This document shows, one piece after another, positions 10,555 through 22,039 of a DNA stretch of 64,000 nt. The stretch lies in assembly GCA_029204225.1 (NCBI GenBank), contig CM055102.1, positions 33,261,585 to 33,325,584 of the forward strand. The letters are read 5' to 3'. The notes under the pieces were generated by a model. That model was not told the origin of the DNA. It was given only the letters and a program-made list of their open reading frames with translations, and ran no database searches. The position numbers and the translations under genes are program-made. Source of the stretch: Diphasiastrum complanatum (lineage: Eukaryota; Streptophyta; Lycopodiopsida; Lycopodiales; Lycopodiaceae). Within the stretch, counting starts at the first letter, position 1. Each line of letters starts with the position of its first letter.

Positions 10555-13500
10555 CTGAAAAAACAACAAAGACAGTGTTCAGAACACTTGTTTAAGAATT
10601 TAACTGCTACCCAGATTTTTGCAAAGAAACGTCCAGTCATCTGCAATGTATATAAGAAAAACGACATACAAGAAAATGTATACATTGTCCACCTTGAAGA
10701 ACTTATACGACAGATTATTTCATTTTGTTGTTGCCATTTCTATGTTGATAGATAAATACATTATTAATTTGATGGTGACCAGTCATGCACATTTGATAGC
10801 ATTATCCATTGCTGCATGCATAATGTATTTTGAAACCATTTATATTGAAAGTTAAGGAGTTGGGATTTTGACATTCACTAAGTGACTAGGGTGTATAGAG
10901 TAAACAATAGGCTATTTGCACGGTGACTTGGTTACTAGTGGCCAATTTACTTCTATGGTCATGATGGAGAATGTTTGATGACTAGCCAATAAGTCAAGTA
11001 CCTAAAACTAAAGGCTATTTTTGTTTCAAGTCCTAAGAGGTGAGATGAAAGATATAGATTGGGAGTTCAGCCACGATAAGACCCTATTAATGGGTACAGG
11101 ATCAAATAGACCATAATAGGCCTCTTGCAAGTATAATATTCAGCAAATATAAAGGAAAGGGCTGAGTCACATGCAATTTTAAGTTGTATCGCCTCATTTG
11201 GACTTGGAAACAAAATGTTTTCCCATCTAAAAGGCATGCACGAGTTGTTAGAAACTTAGTGCCCAGTTGCAGGAGGGGCCCTGGACCATTGGTAATCTTA
11301 ACTTCTCTCACTCTCCTATATGCAGCATGTGTGAAGGAGAGGGGAGTGATATATTTGATGGCAGAGAGCGCGGCTAAATTCTTGTTGATGCCAATTTTGT
11401 CAGCCTTCTCCTTATTTTAAGAGACTCGGGTCCTTTTTATTCTCTCTCTACAACTTGGAATAACATTGGGCCTAGGGTGCTGCGAGCTTCTGCATGGGGT
11501 GTTGAGTTTCTCCAAAATTTTTGCCGTCCAGTTCCAAGTTGTTTGGCTTTCTAAGTTCCCATGACTCTTGATTATCCATGAATCGAAGAGTGATTGTATA
11601 GCTCTTAGAAACCCGTTCCGACCCTTTTGGGCCAGGACGTACTGGGTCGGAACATTGCTGTGTGACAACGGAAGCACAAGTGCAAAGTGTTGGAGGCTGC
11701 AATTGAAATTATACTTGAGAGTTTTGTAATCTGTTTGCTTTTCAGCCATAGCTTCAAAAAGTACAGATTCAAGAGATGTTAAAGGTCGTTCAAAGGTAAG
11801 ATAAATCATCTTATTTCCATAGTAGCCAAACGACCCAAGCACAAATACTGGCGCTTCAGCTTTGTCTAGGGTAGCCAGACAGAAAACAGATGTATTTTTG
11901 ACATCCGCAGAACTCCCTTTTTTAGCATCTTTCTCATTTCCCATCTGAAAACTAGTTCTTTGCTTGGCGCGACCATCATCACTAGATGAAAACGAACTGT
12001 GTCAGCCCCCCGAAGTAAAAGACCTGCTACCAGTATTTGTGCTTGGGTCGCTGGGTGCAGAAATCTTTTGTTAAGAAATATGTAGTTCTTAAATTTTGAT
12101 TTTGCTCAAGTTCTGGAACGGAATGTGTTCTGGAACACGTTCCACTCTGGAACGGGCAACTATGGTATAGCTATATATCAGAGATGCACCCTGAGTTCCG
12201 GAACACGTTCCAGATTTTTGGCCCAAAACGCCTTTCTTTGTTTTTTCTTTTGCAATATGGTATTCAAAGAGGCTAATCCTAAGGTAAAATCTAGCAACCA
12301 ATCCTCTTATAAAACTTGCTTGTATTGTGCCAAAACTAGTCATGCTGAACCAAATTGTAGAATCAAGCAAGCTTCTATTGCATTGAGAGCTGAAGAGAAG
12401 ATTCAACCTTCCGATGAGGTTGCTCATCATGTTGTGGTGATGATGAGGATAAGCAAGCCCTTGTGCAAAGGCAAAAAGTGGAGAAAAAGATTCATTTTGG
12501 CATGTGGACTACGGGGCAACATCACACATGACCTCTCAATTGGCAATGTTTTCCAACCTTAAGAGGAATGAAGGCCATCGCAAAGTGGTGCTAGGTGATA
12601 ATCGCACTCATGAGGTTGATGGCACAAAGGTGATAATTCTCATCCCGAATGTACAACCGTTGTGAAGTCAATTTTGGATGGCAAGGTAAAAGCACAAAGA
12701 ATAAAGAGCAAGAACAACTTTTTTAAGTTAGCGTTCATGAAAGGAGAGCATGCTTGTGAATAAGCAGACAACAAAAGCCTACTTTGAAACTATCGCTATG
12801 GGCACCTTAATCAAGCTTCTCTTGAACTTTTAAATGACTCTAACATGGTTAAAGGCTTGCCTAAAATTCATAATTTGCAAGGCATTTGTGAGGCCTGCAT
12901 TCTTGGCAAGCATTGTAGGAGTAATTTTCCAAAATGTTTCTGGTATATCTTGTGAGAAACTTGTATGCTAGGTGCAACAACTATCTACGAATATAATTTG
13001 CAACAATCATCAATATAGAGATGAAAAAACATAGACCTGCTGCCTCCAATTCTTTTTTCAGCTCCTTGCCAACTTCCTCATTTTCAGCCTGCTCCAAAAA
13101 TAAGACACTCAAGGTCAATAGCACACAAAAAGCATTGCCAACCATCCACTAAAAGAACCAAGCAGAAGAACTACAAAAATGAGGTTTTTCAAGGAGGTGT
13201 TTCAACTTTGACACAATCATATGAAGGATGATTGATTCAACAAGGTAGATAGTTCCAAAATTCTTGCTTGTCATCCAATAATCTTAGCTCAACTCAAAAA
13301 ATAGTTGGCCATGAACTAGCCTTTTAAAGTCGAACTAAGACCGCTTTGAGGATGTGCATATTCACATATATTTCCATCGATAAAGAGGCCTTAAGGATGG
13401 AATCATTGGTATAAATGCAATCTAGACTTCATTCTTAACATAAGTTGCCAAGTCATGACAATTGCACCCCTAGGTTAGTACACTAATAGAGCTCAAGGGT

Positions 13501-16096
13501 AGATATTGTCGCCGTCAAAGATGCTAATTGTGAACAAATGTACTATACAAATCATGCTTCTTGGAAAATCTCCTATTAGCCTTAATTTACAATATTGTAA
13601 TATATCTATTTGTGGAATTAGAATATATCCAATTTCACATATTTATATAGAGAAGTCAGTGATGTCATAAGGTAAAGCTTAGAAACAATATACGAGCAAC
13701 TCAAAAAGTCAAAGGATCTAAGTCAAAACAATAATATAGAAATCAAAAAATAACATTGCTTATGTCTCATCGATACCCAAGCATAAGTTGCTAACTGGGT
13801 TTTGAAAGAATATTAAGACCTAGTGTTGACTAAGAAGCAAAGACAACCAGTAAGAAGAAAGAAAAAATAATAATAATGATAATAATTCAAATAGATTGAA
13901 ATTCAAAATTTATAATTTATAAATCTAATTAAAAATAAAATAAATACAAACAAGGATCATAATATGTATACGAGTTACCGAAACAAAGACACAATACTAG
14001 AAACAAAGCGGGCTCCTTAGCTCCCCACTTTTCTGGACTCTATTACTAATCATCTTAAACATACCATAAGCTGAAATACCAAAGATAAAACCAAAGGAGT
14101 CTAAAACAGTTCGAACTTCTCTCATGATTTTCTTAGACGACTTAACCCTCATGGAGTAACAAAATGATTAGATTGCTAGACTTGTCTACAAAAGCATGAC
14201 ATACCATAAGCTGAAATACCAAAGATAAAACCAAAGGAGTCTAAAACAATTCGAACTTTTCTCATGATTTTCTTAAACGAGTTAACCCTCATGGAGTAAC
14301 AAAATGATTAGATTGCTAGACTTGTCTACAAAAGCATCTCTACTAGTACAAAGACGAGAAAACTTGTAGAATTGAGAAGTGATCACTCCATATTTAACAG
14401 AATCTTAGATATTTACAATATTGTACATACTACAAATACTAACTCATCTCTTACTAGAAACCTAGGCTCATGGGATAATCCATGTGCAGCATTGAAGCAT
14501 ACTTGCAACAGTAACATGAAGAGATGGCAATCATCAGTAAGTTATAACCTTAGAGCTACTGTTGACTAAGAGCTCTTCTGATTTCAGTTCTCTTGAATTG
14601 AACTTATAGCACTGAGCTTCATTACAGCTAGTGGCCATTGAGCACTTAACACGGAGTTGTGAGCATATGTTATTTAAGAATTAATAGTAAGAATTTAAAA
14701 ATTGAGACTCAAATGACACAATGAAATAATCTATTGATTACAATCTACATGGTACAAAGCTTTAATTGCTTTCTTAACATTGAACTAGCACTTGTTTATG
14801 CTACAACAAAAGGAATATTGAAATTAAAAATTAAACTAAACAAAAAAAACCTTAAAATGATTTGCCAATTCAAACATGGCCTAGCCGATTCAAATCTGAC
14901 TCAAATGGTCGAATCAACTGATTCAAAATTGAGTCCATGAAACATTGCCATGAACAAAGCAATATTGCAAGTTGCAATCCATGGGACCACATGCAATGCA
15001 GTTTCTAGCAAACTTTGTTGCTCCAAAAATATTAGCAATATGGGGGAATTTTTAGTAAAAAAAGTGACATTATTGTTTTAGTTGTTGTAATGGTACGTGT
15101 CCTTTAGCAACAAATACATGGTCTATAAATCATCCAAAACTATGTGAAACCTGGGCACTAAACACCAGCAATTTTGATATTATTGTACAATTAAGGGTTC
15201 TGAAAGGTATAGAAGAAATTGGCTAATATCACATAGAATTCAGGAAGTAGCTTCATGAACGAGTTGGGAATCCAACGATTGTCTTAGAATAAAAATGGTT
15301 GAGCTTGGAAAAAGCATGGCCATAATCCATTAACTTTATGAATGTCCTACAAAACCACGAGATATAATAGAAAGACTTACTATATCTTTGAGACTTTAAT
15401 GTTGATGCACATTAAGTCAAGTATAGTTCATTTGGGCTACCAATGCACCTATTACTTCTAATTCTATGATGAAGCATAAATAGGGATCAAAGCCATTTGC
15501 TAGAATTTCCGTTGATGACATATTGGTTCATAGCAAAAATGAAGTCGAGCATAAAGAGCATCTGACTACTGTTTTCGAAATGCTTAAGGATCTGAACCAA
15601 GCGAGCGATATTGTAGTGATAGAAGCACCTGAAGTTCTGCAATGCGCTTCATCTGAGTCTCCTCGCCCCCTTCTGCCACAGGCAGTGCCGCAACCAGTGC
15701 ATCAAACTGAACCATTGAAATGCACAAAAGCTCCTCATCAGTCAGACAGAACCATAAACAAACAAGAAAGTTAACTACCAAGAGCCTCCGAGCTATTCCA
15801 ATGTTGACAGGCACTGCTAGAACATATATCAGGCAGGGAATGAGAATTGTGTGAAGAAATGGGAGAAATAAGCTTGAATGTTTAACCTGTTTTGCAGCTT
15901 CCACGAGAGTAGAAGCCATAATCTTGGGCTGCTCTGCAAACACCGCGGCAGTGTCAGGTGGTGCCGCCAGGGGTTCAGGGTAGATCTGTGAGAGGCGAGA
16001 AGGCGGAGCATCCCTTTGCAGCGTACCAACCGTGTTATAAGTCAAATAAGCCATCTTGTTCACCTGATCTTGCAGCTGCGTGATTATGTCCATCAC
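10478..16096 (-). CDS. MED21: Mediator complex subunit 21 (MED21), four exons
   Basis: MED21 is a small subunit of the Mediator middle module; it pairs with MED7 by coiled coil and links transcription factors to RNA polymerase II in the nucleus. Exons on the minus strand are 16096-15887, 15706-15629, 13088-13037 and 10554-10478. All introns are GT..AG with matching phases (0, 0, 1), giving 417 nt and 138 aa; plant MED21 is about that length. Exon 1 has the family start MDIITQLQDQVN and TLQRDAPPSRLS; exon 2 has FDALVAALPVAEGGEE and KRIAELQ; exon 3 AENEEVGKELKKELEAA; exon 4 ELKEVRELF and AADNCL. Start is ATG at 16096 or 16093 (Met-Met). Introns 2 and 3 (about 2.5 kb each) contain retroelement debris. 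No disabling change is visible, so it is probably functional. Confidence 0.93.
11417..11944 (-). other. 175-codon open frame inside MED21 intron 3, unassigned
   Basis: It runs on the same strand as MED21 and is open from ATG at 11944 to a stop at 11417. The first 80 residues look protein-like and mixed in composition; the rest is less convincing. I recognise no family. It could be an exon fragment captured by a mobile element or chance. Confidence 0.25.
12111..12215. repeat. Cluster of GGAACACGTTCC palindromes
   Basis: The 12-bp palindrome GGAACACGTTCC occurs twice, near 12134 and 12201, with further GGAACG half-sites between and before. The copies carry an ACGT core. Function unknown. Confidence 0.6.
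12240..12950 (+). mobile_element. Copia gag-protease-integrase fragment in MED21 intron 3
   Basis: The fragment is antisense to MED21. A CCHC knuckle CLYCAKTSHAEPNC lies near 12320. Protease-like DYGATSHMTSQL is near 12508 in another frame. A GAG-pre-integrase motif, YGHLNQASLELL, is near 12795, ending CEACILGKHC near 12910. Frameshifts are frequent and no LTR is visible. Confidence 0.8.
13037..13088 (-). CDS. MED21: MED21 exon 3
   Basis: 52 nt between acceptor GGAGCAG and donor GTCTATG. It encodes the start of the C-terminal coiled coil and ends in phase 1; its last G joins AG of exon 4 to make a Glu codon. Confidence 0.88.
14061..14338. repeat. 140-bp tandem duplication in MED21 intron 2
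   Basis: ATACCATAAGCTGAAATACC begins copies at 14061 and 14201, which are almost identical over 140 bp. On the minus strand part of the unit reads like a decayed LINE RT stretch (a KIMRE..LDSFGF frame), but this is weak. Confidence 0.9.
15510..15606 (+). mobile_element. Short gypsy reverse transcriptase fragment in MED21 intron 2
   Basis: DDILVHSKNEVEHKEHL, the gypsy RT catalytic region after the Y-x-D-D box, is readable from about 15515. It ends about 25 bp from MED21 exon 2, in the opposite orientation. Confidence 0.8.
15629..15706 (-). CDS. MED21: MED21 exon 2
   Basis: 26 codons in phase 0. It lies between acceptor GGTTCAG and donor GTGCTTC. LVAALPVAEGGEE is the most conserved family segment. 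Confidence 0.93.
15887..16096 (-). CDS. MED21: MED21 exon 1
   Basis: 70 codons, ending AAACAG before the donor GTTAAAC. It holds the N-terminal helix and the RDAPP segment characteristic of plant MED21. Confidence 0.93.
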
Positions 16097-16330
16097 CCTC
16101 CTATCCTTCTCTACAACCCCCTACCCAAATGTTGCGCGACTTTCTTGATTAAGCCACACCCACTCGGCCTTAGCGTGTGATTCTCCAAGCTCTCTTTGAG
16201 AAGGCCATCGTGCTCATTTTTCTTTTGGCGGAGGGAGGTCATTCGTCTCTTGCAGTTTCATAGGGTGTTTTCAAACGCAATATCACTTTTCAAATTTTTA
16301 CAAAGAAAACTGAGCGCCTCATAAAACATA
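16097..16330 (-). promoter_or_regulatory. Presumed 5' UTR and core promoter region of MED21
   Basis: Immediate upstream DNA of the MED21 start. On the coding strand it is purine-rich (GGATAGGAGGGTG just before ATG). No clear TATA box. The assignment rests on position only. Confidence 0.4.
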
Positions 16331-16407
16331 ATGTGTGGGGCAAATTTTTTTTACACACACCTTCCGGACGAAGAAAACAAGGGTAAAAACAAATTTCACG
16401 CAAGGGA

Positions 16408-16503
16408 AGGTCAGGTTCCTTGGCCCTTCTGCCTGCGGAAGGCTGTGCGCCCTCGGGCCTCCGCCCTCAGGCGCACAACCTTCCGGGCCTCGGAGCCTGA
16501 CCT
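16408..16503. repeat. GC-rich foldback repeat
   Basis: Outer arms AGGTCAGGTTCC (16408-16419) and GGAGCCTGACCT (16492-16503) pair at 11 of 12 positions. Inner arms GGAAGGCTGTGCGCC (16437-16451) and GGCGCACAACCTTCC (16470-16484) pair at 14 of 15. It is far more GC-rich than its surroundings. Confidence 0.8.
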
Positions 16504-16553
16504 CCCCCCCGCCATAAAGGGAAATGCTACTTCACTTACCCTCATGCCCTTGT

Positions 16554-16700
16554 CCTCATAGAATGGGAGGGCCCGTATTAACACACACGTATCAACTCTT
16601 GGAGGATTGTGGGCCGCCCTCGTTTTGGCCCTCGTCCTCATAGATTGGGAGGGCCCGTATTAACACACAGGTATCAACTCTTGGAGGATTGTGGGGTCGC
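16554..16700. repeat. 82-bp tandem duplication
   Basis: CCTCATAGA begins copies at 16554 and 16636, both continuing GGGAGGGCCCGTATTAACAC and ending near GGAGGATTGTGGG. Adjacent to the foldback, it is possibly part of the same element. Confidence 0.85.
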
Positions 16701-16759
16701 CCATGTAGTAACGGCCACAAGTGTGGTTCGCTTGCCATATATATATATATGTATATAGA

Positions 16760-18880
16760 GAGAGAAAAAAAAAAACATTTCACATAGTTCCCCTTGACAA
16801 ACCTTTTGAACCCTTTGTTTTATAGCATACCAAGTAAGAAAAAAGTTGCATGAAATCTTACAGTACAAAGTACTATAAAGTGAAGAAAGTTTTAAGACGC
16901 TCAGTTGTTACCTGCCACTATCTCACAACACAAAACTGCGCAAATTAGTATGTGATGAAGACAGATGTCGTAACCGAGCATCAGTTGTTATCCATGTCCG
17001 AAACAAGATTCACTACATGATAGCTTGAATAGCAAGCAAAGTATGTTATTTAGTCCAATCTTCCCTACCAACAATATTAAGATAGCAATATGTTCTGCCC
17101 TAACACAACCGGGGTCCACCATACTGATTAGTATGAGGGAACGAAACTGTATTAGAAACACACCTTGAAATTAAGTATATGAGCAAACACTATAATGATT
17201 CACTAGTAGTTGAATAGGCACAATTCTTTCATAGTCAAAAGTATCAAGACAGTGCCATATTGACCCTTTAGACCTCATGTATAGCATGAACGTCTATGCA
17301 CTATGATAAGTAGTTAGGGCAAATCCATGCCATATCAACTGCCCATAATCAATCTCCTATTCATACATATATAAGCTACGATGCAAGCCTAATCTATCCA
17401 TGAAACGATTTGTCAACAATCAAGGTGTGATTCTTTCATAGCCAAAAAGTATCAGGGCAGATCCGTGCCATACTGACCTTTTAGACCTCATGTCTAAGCA
17501 TGAATATCTATGGATTGTGGTGAGTAGTTAGGGCAAATCCATGCCAAACCAGCTACTTTGAATTGACAACCTACTCATAACCCTTACTTAATTTGTAAAG
17601 TGTACAAAGTACGCATAATCTAGTCAAGTCCAACATGATAATTGTTCACCCTCTTATTCAACCATCCTACCTGAAGAGTAGGCATTAAGTGGTCTTCGTT
17701 TCTTAGTCAAAAAGCAATTACCTTGTAAACAAGACCAAAGAAGAGATGCATTTTTTATACAGTTTGTATAGAGAATAGTTGAATATGAGAATAAAAGTAA
17801 TGGAGTGAGATCTACACAAAAAAGCATGATTAGTGTAGTACCTAAATATGTGGTGAAGCGATGTCCTGAGCATTAGCCATCTCTCACTTAGTAATAACAT
17901 GCGTCTATAGTCATTGAATTATTTCGAAAATGTATAGTCACATAAGAAGTCTTGACATTGTTTATGAAAAAAACCGGCAATCCCATAGTTTATGGATCAT
18001 AATGACAAAATGGTAAATCTTTGTTGATAGGCAACAAGTATTCTTATAAATATCTATTATAGCTATCACGAAGTGCATAGTTCAGTGTAGAAGAATGTCT
18101 TTGTTTCTATCACTCAAAAAAGTGTATTCCTTCCATAAACTATTTGTGTGTAATGAAAAGGATGTAATATGATACGTTCGTAAAGCTATACATGCTAATC
18201 CGTAAAGAGGATAGCGACAATCAATTGAGAAATGAGGTGCAAAATCGCAATCCATCTTCCATGGAAGTGCAATTACCTACATAAAGATTATTGATAGCAC
18301 ATTTCTATAGTGATGATACCTTTTCAATGGGCGCAGAAAGCTTGAAATCCAGCGACCTAATGATAGGTATGCTAGGCGTTAAGTGTATACATATATTGTT
18401 GTCTAAACGAAGCCAGTGAAAGTATGATCAGAATTCATACCAAATCCAAGAGCATCATCAAAACCTCAAAAGAACGTTATTTATGCTAGTATGTATCCGC
18501 TCTACAGCCAGGAAGGCTGATCGCTGCCCTGATTTATGTGCCTCTCGAAGCTCCCAAAGAGTGTATTGGCAGTGATGGTCATTGTAACAAATCGATGAAT
18601 GTAGATGGCCGCCAACTATCGTTATTCAAACCAACTGAAGTATGAGAGTATGATATGGAGAGAAGAGATGGAGAGAAATAGAGTGAATAAGAGTGAGGAG
18701 GTGCGATTCACTATGAGCCATTATATAGTGGAAGGTGGTTTACGTGAGAGATGAGGTTTGTTAACATTAGCCAAAACCTATCCTGTCATAGGTAGCTTAT
18801 GCAACAAGTTATTCCTAACAACTAGATGGCCCTTTGAAAAAAATTATTTATCAAATAAAACATTGTGTTGTGTCTACGAG
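16760..18880. other. Region without recognised genes
   Basis: No domain-bearing frame seen. It contains one diverged direct repeat (listed separately) and a TATA-like TTATATAG near 18721 just before Gypsy-1. Confidence 0.45.
17217..17640. repeat. Diverged direct repeat, period about 208 bp
   Basis: GATTCTTTCATAGCCAAAA-type sequence followed by AGACCTCATGT and TAGTTAGGGCAAATCCATGC occurs near 17222 and again near 17430, with many substitutions. Confidence 0.7.
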
Positions 18881-18912
18881 TCTATCCAAATCTTAATGCA
18901 GAAAAACGAAGA

Positions 18913-19939
18913 TATCAAGATATGAGATAGTGGATTAAACATCTGCAAGAAGAAGAGAAACTTGAAGCTGCTAAAGTAACAGCTGAAGTTTGGTCTTCAC
19001 AATTGCAGCCTCCAAGAAATTTACGTACGGATATGAATGATCAATTACATCATCACAAAGAACCCTTCAAGATGACTAAACCGGAAGCACCGCATACAGA
19101 ATTACTCATGAATATTTTGTTTAGCAAGATCAATATTTTATTGGGAGAGTTCCTAAAGTTGGTGCCAAAAGCAAAAGAAGTCTTAGCGCAAAAGTTAGCT
19201 CAAGAAGAATCAGAAGACCATCAGGAGCCGCTTTTTTGTGCTGGATTTGAAGAATCTAACGATGTACTCCATGTTGGAGCCGCGTGGGAAAGTGAACAAA
19301 AGAATATCACTCTGTCGATACAATATAGACAATTTTCTAAAGAAGCAGCCGTAATAGATGGCGGTTCAGGAGTTAACCTGATTTCTACAAAGCTATGTAC
19401 AAAATGGGGCCTTACAAAGATTAAGCCTGCTACTTTTGCTATTAAGCTAGCTGATCAAACGACAGTTCGTCCACGAGGAATGGTAGAAGATATACCTGTC
19501 AGGATTGCAGGAGTACAGTTCGTCATTACTTTCATCGTGATGGACTTACCAGAAGCACCAAATGTCTACCGAGTTCTTTTAGAACGTCCATGGTTACGAG
19601 TTGCGCAAGTAATTCATAACTAGGGTATGGCAAAATCACTTTTGAAAATCGTGAACGTGCAGTTAAAGTTGATCCTACGACTTGGACTATCAAGCCAGTG
19701 GTTCAAAAAGTTCATCAACAACTGATCACACTTGTGATCAACCAGAGAAAAAATTGGGAATTCACTACGATTCTCAAACGGATGCTGTCAATTGGAACGA
19801 AGCTCTTGCAACAATTGATTGTACAGTAGGATATATGTGTCAACAAGATATTCAATCAGAGATGAGAGAGATTTCCTTGTTAGATAGAATTTTGGATATG
19901 CCAATCATGTTTCCACTAAATGTGCTGAATGTAGTCTAG
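18913..19939 (+). pseudogene. Gypsy-1 gag end and aspartic protease
   Basis: The clear frame 19003-19623 contains the protease core VIDGGSGVNLIS near 19351 and ends RPWLRVAQVIHN. A TAG stop at 19621 sits where related frames suggest TGG (Trp). The frame then continues with ITFENRER after a shift. The active site reads D-G-G-S rather than D-S/T-G, as in some plant non-chromovirus gypsy lineages. Gypsy-2 has the same motif. Confidence 0.85.
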
Positions 19940-19987
19940 ATATCAACGGAACCTATACCAAAGCCAATTGAGGATGATCTCATACCA

Positions 19988-21712
19988 ATGAGCCATGCCT
20001 TAACTTATGATGGCAATGCAGAACTTACGGATGAACAGAGTCTACATCATATGGATCCGATCAGATTTGGAGTGCGTAATGTTCTTGAGGAACCAACAAT
20101 CAAATCTCCCAAAGCAGTTATATTGAAGGGAGACAGAATCACAGGTTTGATGACGAAGAAACAAGCAAAGCAACATTATATTACGGTCCTGAAATGGGAA
20201 AATCTCCCTCAAAAGATAGATTCAAAGGAAGTGCCACCTCTATTGGATAAAGGCAAAGGAAAAGTCAAGAATGATTCTTCAAGTCAGATCTCTAGCAAGA
20301 CATCATCGTCTAGGAAGTCTTCACCTATGAAGAAAGATTTATCATCCCAAAAGTCATCACCTCCACAATCAATTCCTGCTAAGAAGACTAAACGAAGATC
20401 CAAGACAAGTCCTTTCGAAAAAGAACAAGCAAATGTAGTCCAACATGATATGCCAGAGCATTTTAAACGTTATACACTGGATGATGTGGTTATCATGTCA
20501 CCTAAAGCACATCGTGAACTTGAAGAACACATGCCAGAATCTAAAGAGGTTTACGATGGCCCAGCTAGGACGCGGCCAATGAATCTTGCAGAACCAGGAG
20601 AACCGAAAAAGATTGTACAAGTGGGATCACAACTTACTCCTGAACAATATCAAGCACTCCGTTTGTTACTTATTACGTATCAAGATTGCTTTGCATGGAC
20701 TTATCAAGATTTGAAGGGTATTCCGACATCAGTCATTGAACATACCATACCTTTAGTACCTGATGCAGTACCAAAGGTTACAAAGTTCTATCGCTGTAAT
20801 CCTAATGTGGCAGATCTGATAAAGAAAGAACTTCAGAGACTGCTTGATGCCGATTTCATTTATGAGATCGAGCATACCGAATGGATTTCATCGATTGTCG
20901 TTGTTCCTAAGAAAAATGGGAAATTGTGAATCTGTGTGAATCTCAAAGCATTGAATAAAGTGACACGGAAGGATTACTTTCCATCACCTTTTACTGAAAG
21001 CATTTTGGATCGCCTTGCTGGAGCGGAAGCTTATAGTTTCCTGGATGGATTTAGTGGTTGTAGCCAAGTTAAGATTGCACCTGCCGATCGCCACAAAACT
21101 GCTTTTGCAACAAAATGGGGCACCTATGCTTACAAAGTAATGCCGTTTGGACTCTGTAATGCACCAAGTTCATTCCAAAGAGTAATGCAATTTGCCTTTA
21201 AAGATTATCTGCAGAAATTTCTTGAAATTTACTTGGACGACTTGGGAGTTCATAGTACAGATACAGACCACCTGGATCGATTGGAGAAAGTCTTTGAAAG
21301 ATGCCGCAAATATCAGATTTCTCTAAATCCAGAAAAATGCCAGATATGGGTTTCTCACGGAGTGGTGCTTGGACATGTGATATCAAGACATGGTATTGCC
21401 ACCAATTATTCTAAGATCAAAGTTATTGTGAAATTGCCATCGCCAGCAACAATTCAAGGAGTTTATGTGTTTATGGGTCATGCAAACTACTATCGAATTT
21501 TTATTATCTTCTTTGCTGATTTAGCACGACCTATATACAAATTAACTATTGTTCCTATTTGGACAGTAGAGGCGTTAGAAGCCTTTGAAAAGTTAAAAAA
21601 AGACATTATCTTCAGCACCAATTCCGCATTCTCCAGATTGGACATTAGAGTTTCATGTTCATACGGATGCCTCAAAATATGCCATTGGATCAGTTTTGAC
21701 GTAGCCAGGTGA
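19988..21712 (+). pseudogene. Gypsy-1 reverse transcriptase
   Basis: The first frame (19988-20929) has a Ser/Lys-rich linker and the RT start VPKKNGKL. One TGA at 20927, in place of the Arg codon of the usual KLR(I/V)CV motif, separates it from the next frame (20936-21712). That frame carries FLDGFSGCSQVKIAP, VMPFGLCNAPSSFQRVM and the catalytic YLDD at 21230-21241. RT is otherwise intact. Confidence 0.92.
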
Positions 21713-22030
21713 CTATAAGAAGGATTATCCTATACGATTTCCAAGCAGACAGCTTACAGATCCATAGAAGAATTATTCAACAACAGAACGTGAAGCGCTA
21801 GCCATGATTTTTTATGTTAGGAAATTTTGTCACTACCTCATGGAAACGCACTTTGCATTTTATACGGATCATCAACCATTACTTTACTTGGTAAATAAGA
21901 CGTGTAATATTGGACGTATTGCAAGATGGTTATTATTATTGACTGAATTTGACTTTTGAATTGTGGTCAGAAAGGGGAAGCAACATTATCTTGTCGATCA
22001 CGTTTCGCGAATTGAATCTGCACCAGTTAA
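21640..22030 (+). pseudogene. Gypsy-1 RNase H
   Basis: FHVHTDASKYAIGSVL begins near 21650, STTEREALAMIFYVRKF follows near 21778 and TDHQPLLYLV near 21868. TAG and TGA stops interrupt it at about 21710, 21768 and 21957. Confidence 0.88.
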
Positions 22031-22039
22031 TACTGAAGT

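Noticed and set aside
14000-14340. LINE reverse transcriptase on the minus strand
   Set aside because: Only a short resemblance to the FG..SG region; no catalytic motif.
15584-15886. MED21 frame read straight through as one 170-aa protein
   Set aside because: The middle part is intron 1 (GT at 15886, AG at 15707); family homology resumes only at exon 2.
16331-16561. Plus-strand frame with an Arg/Pro-rich protein
   Set aside because: It overlaps the GC-rich foldback, whose composition explains it.
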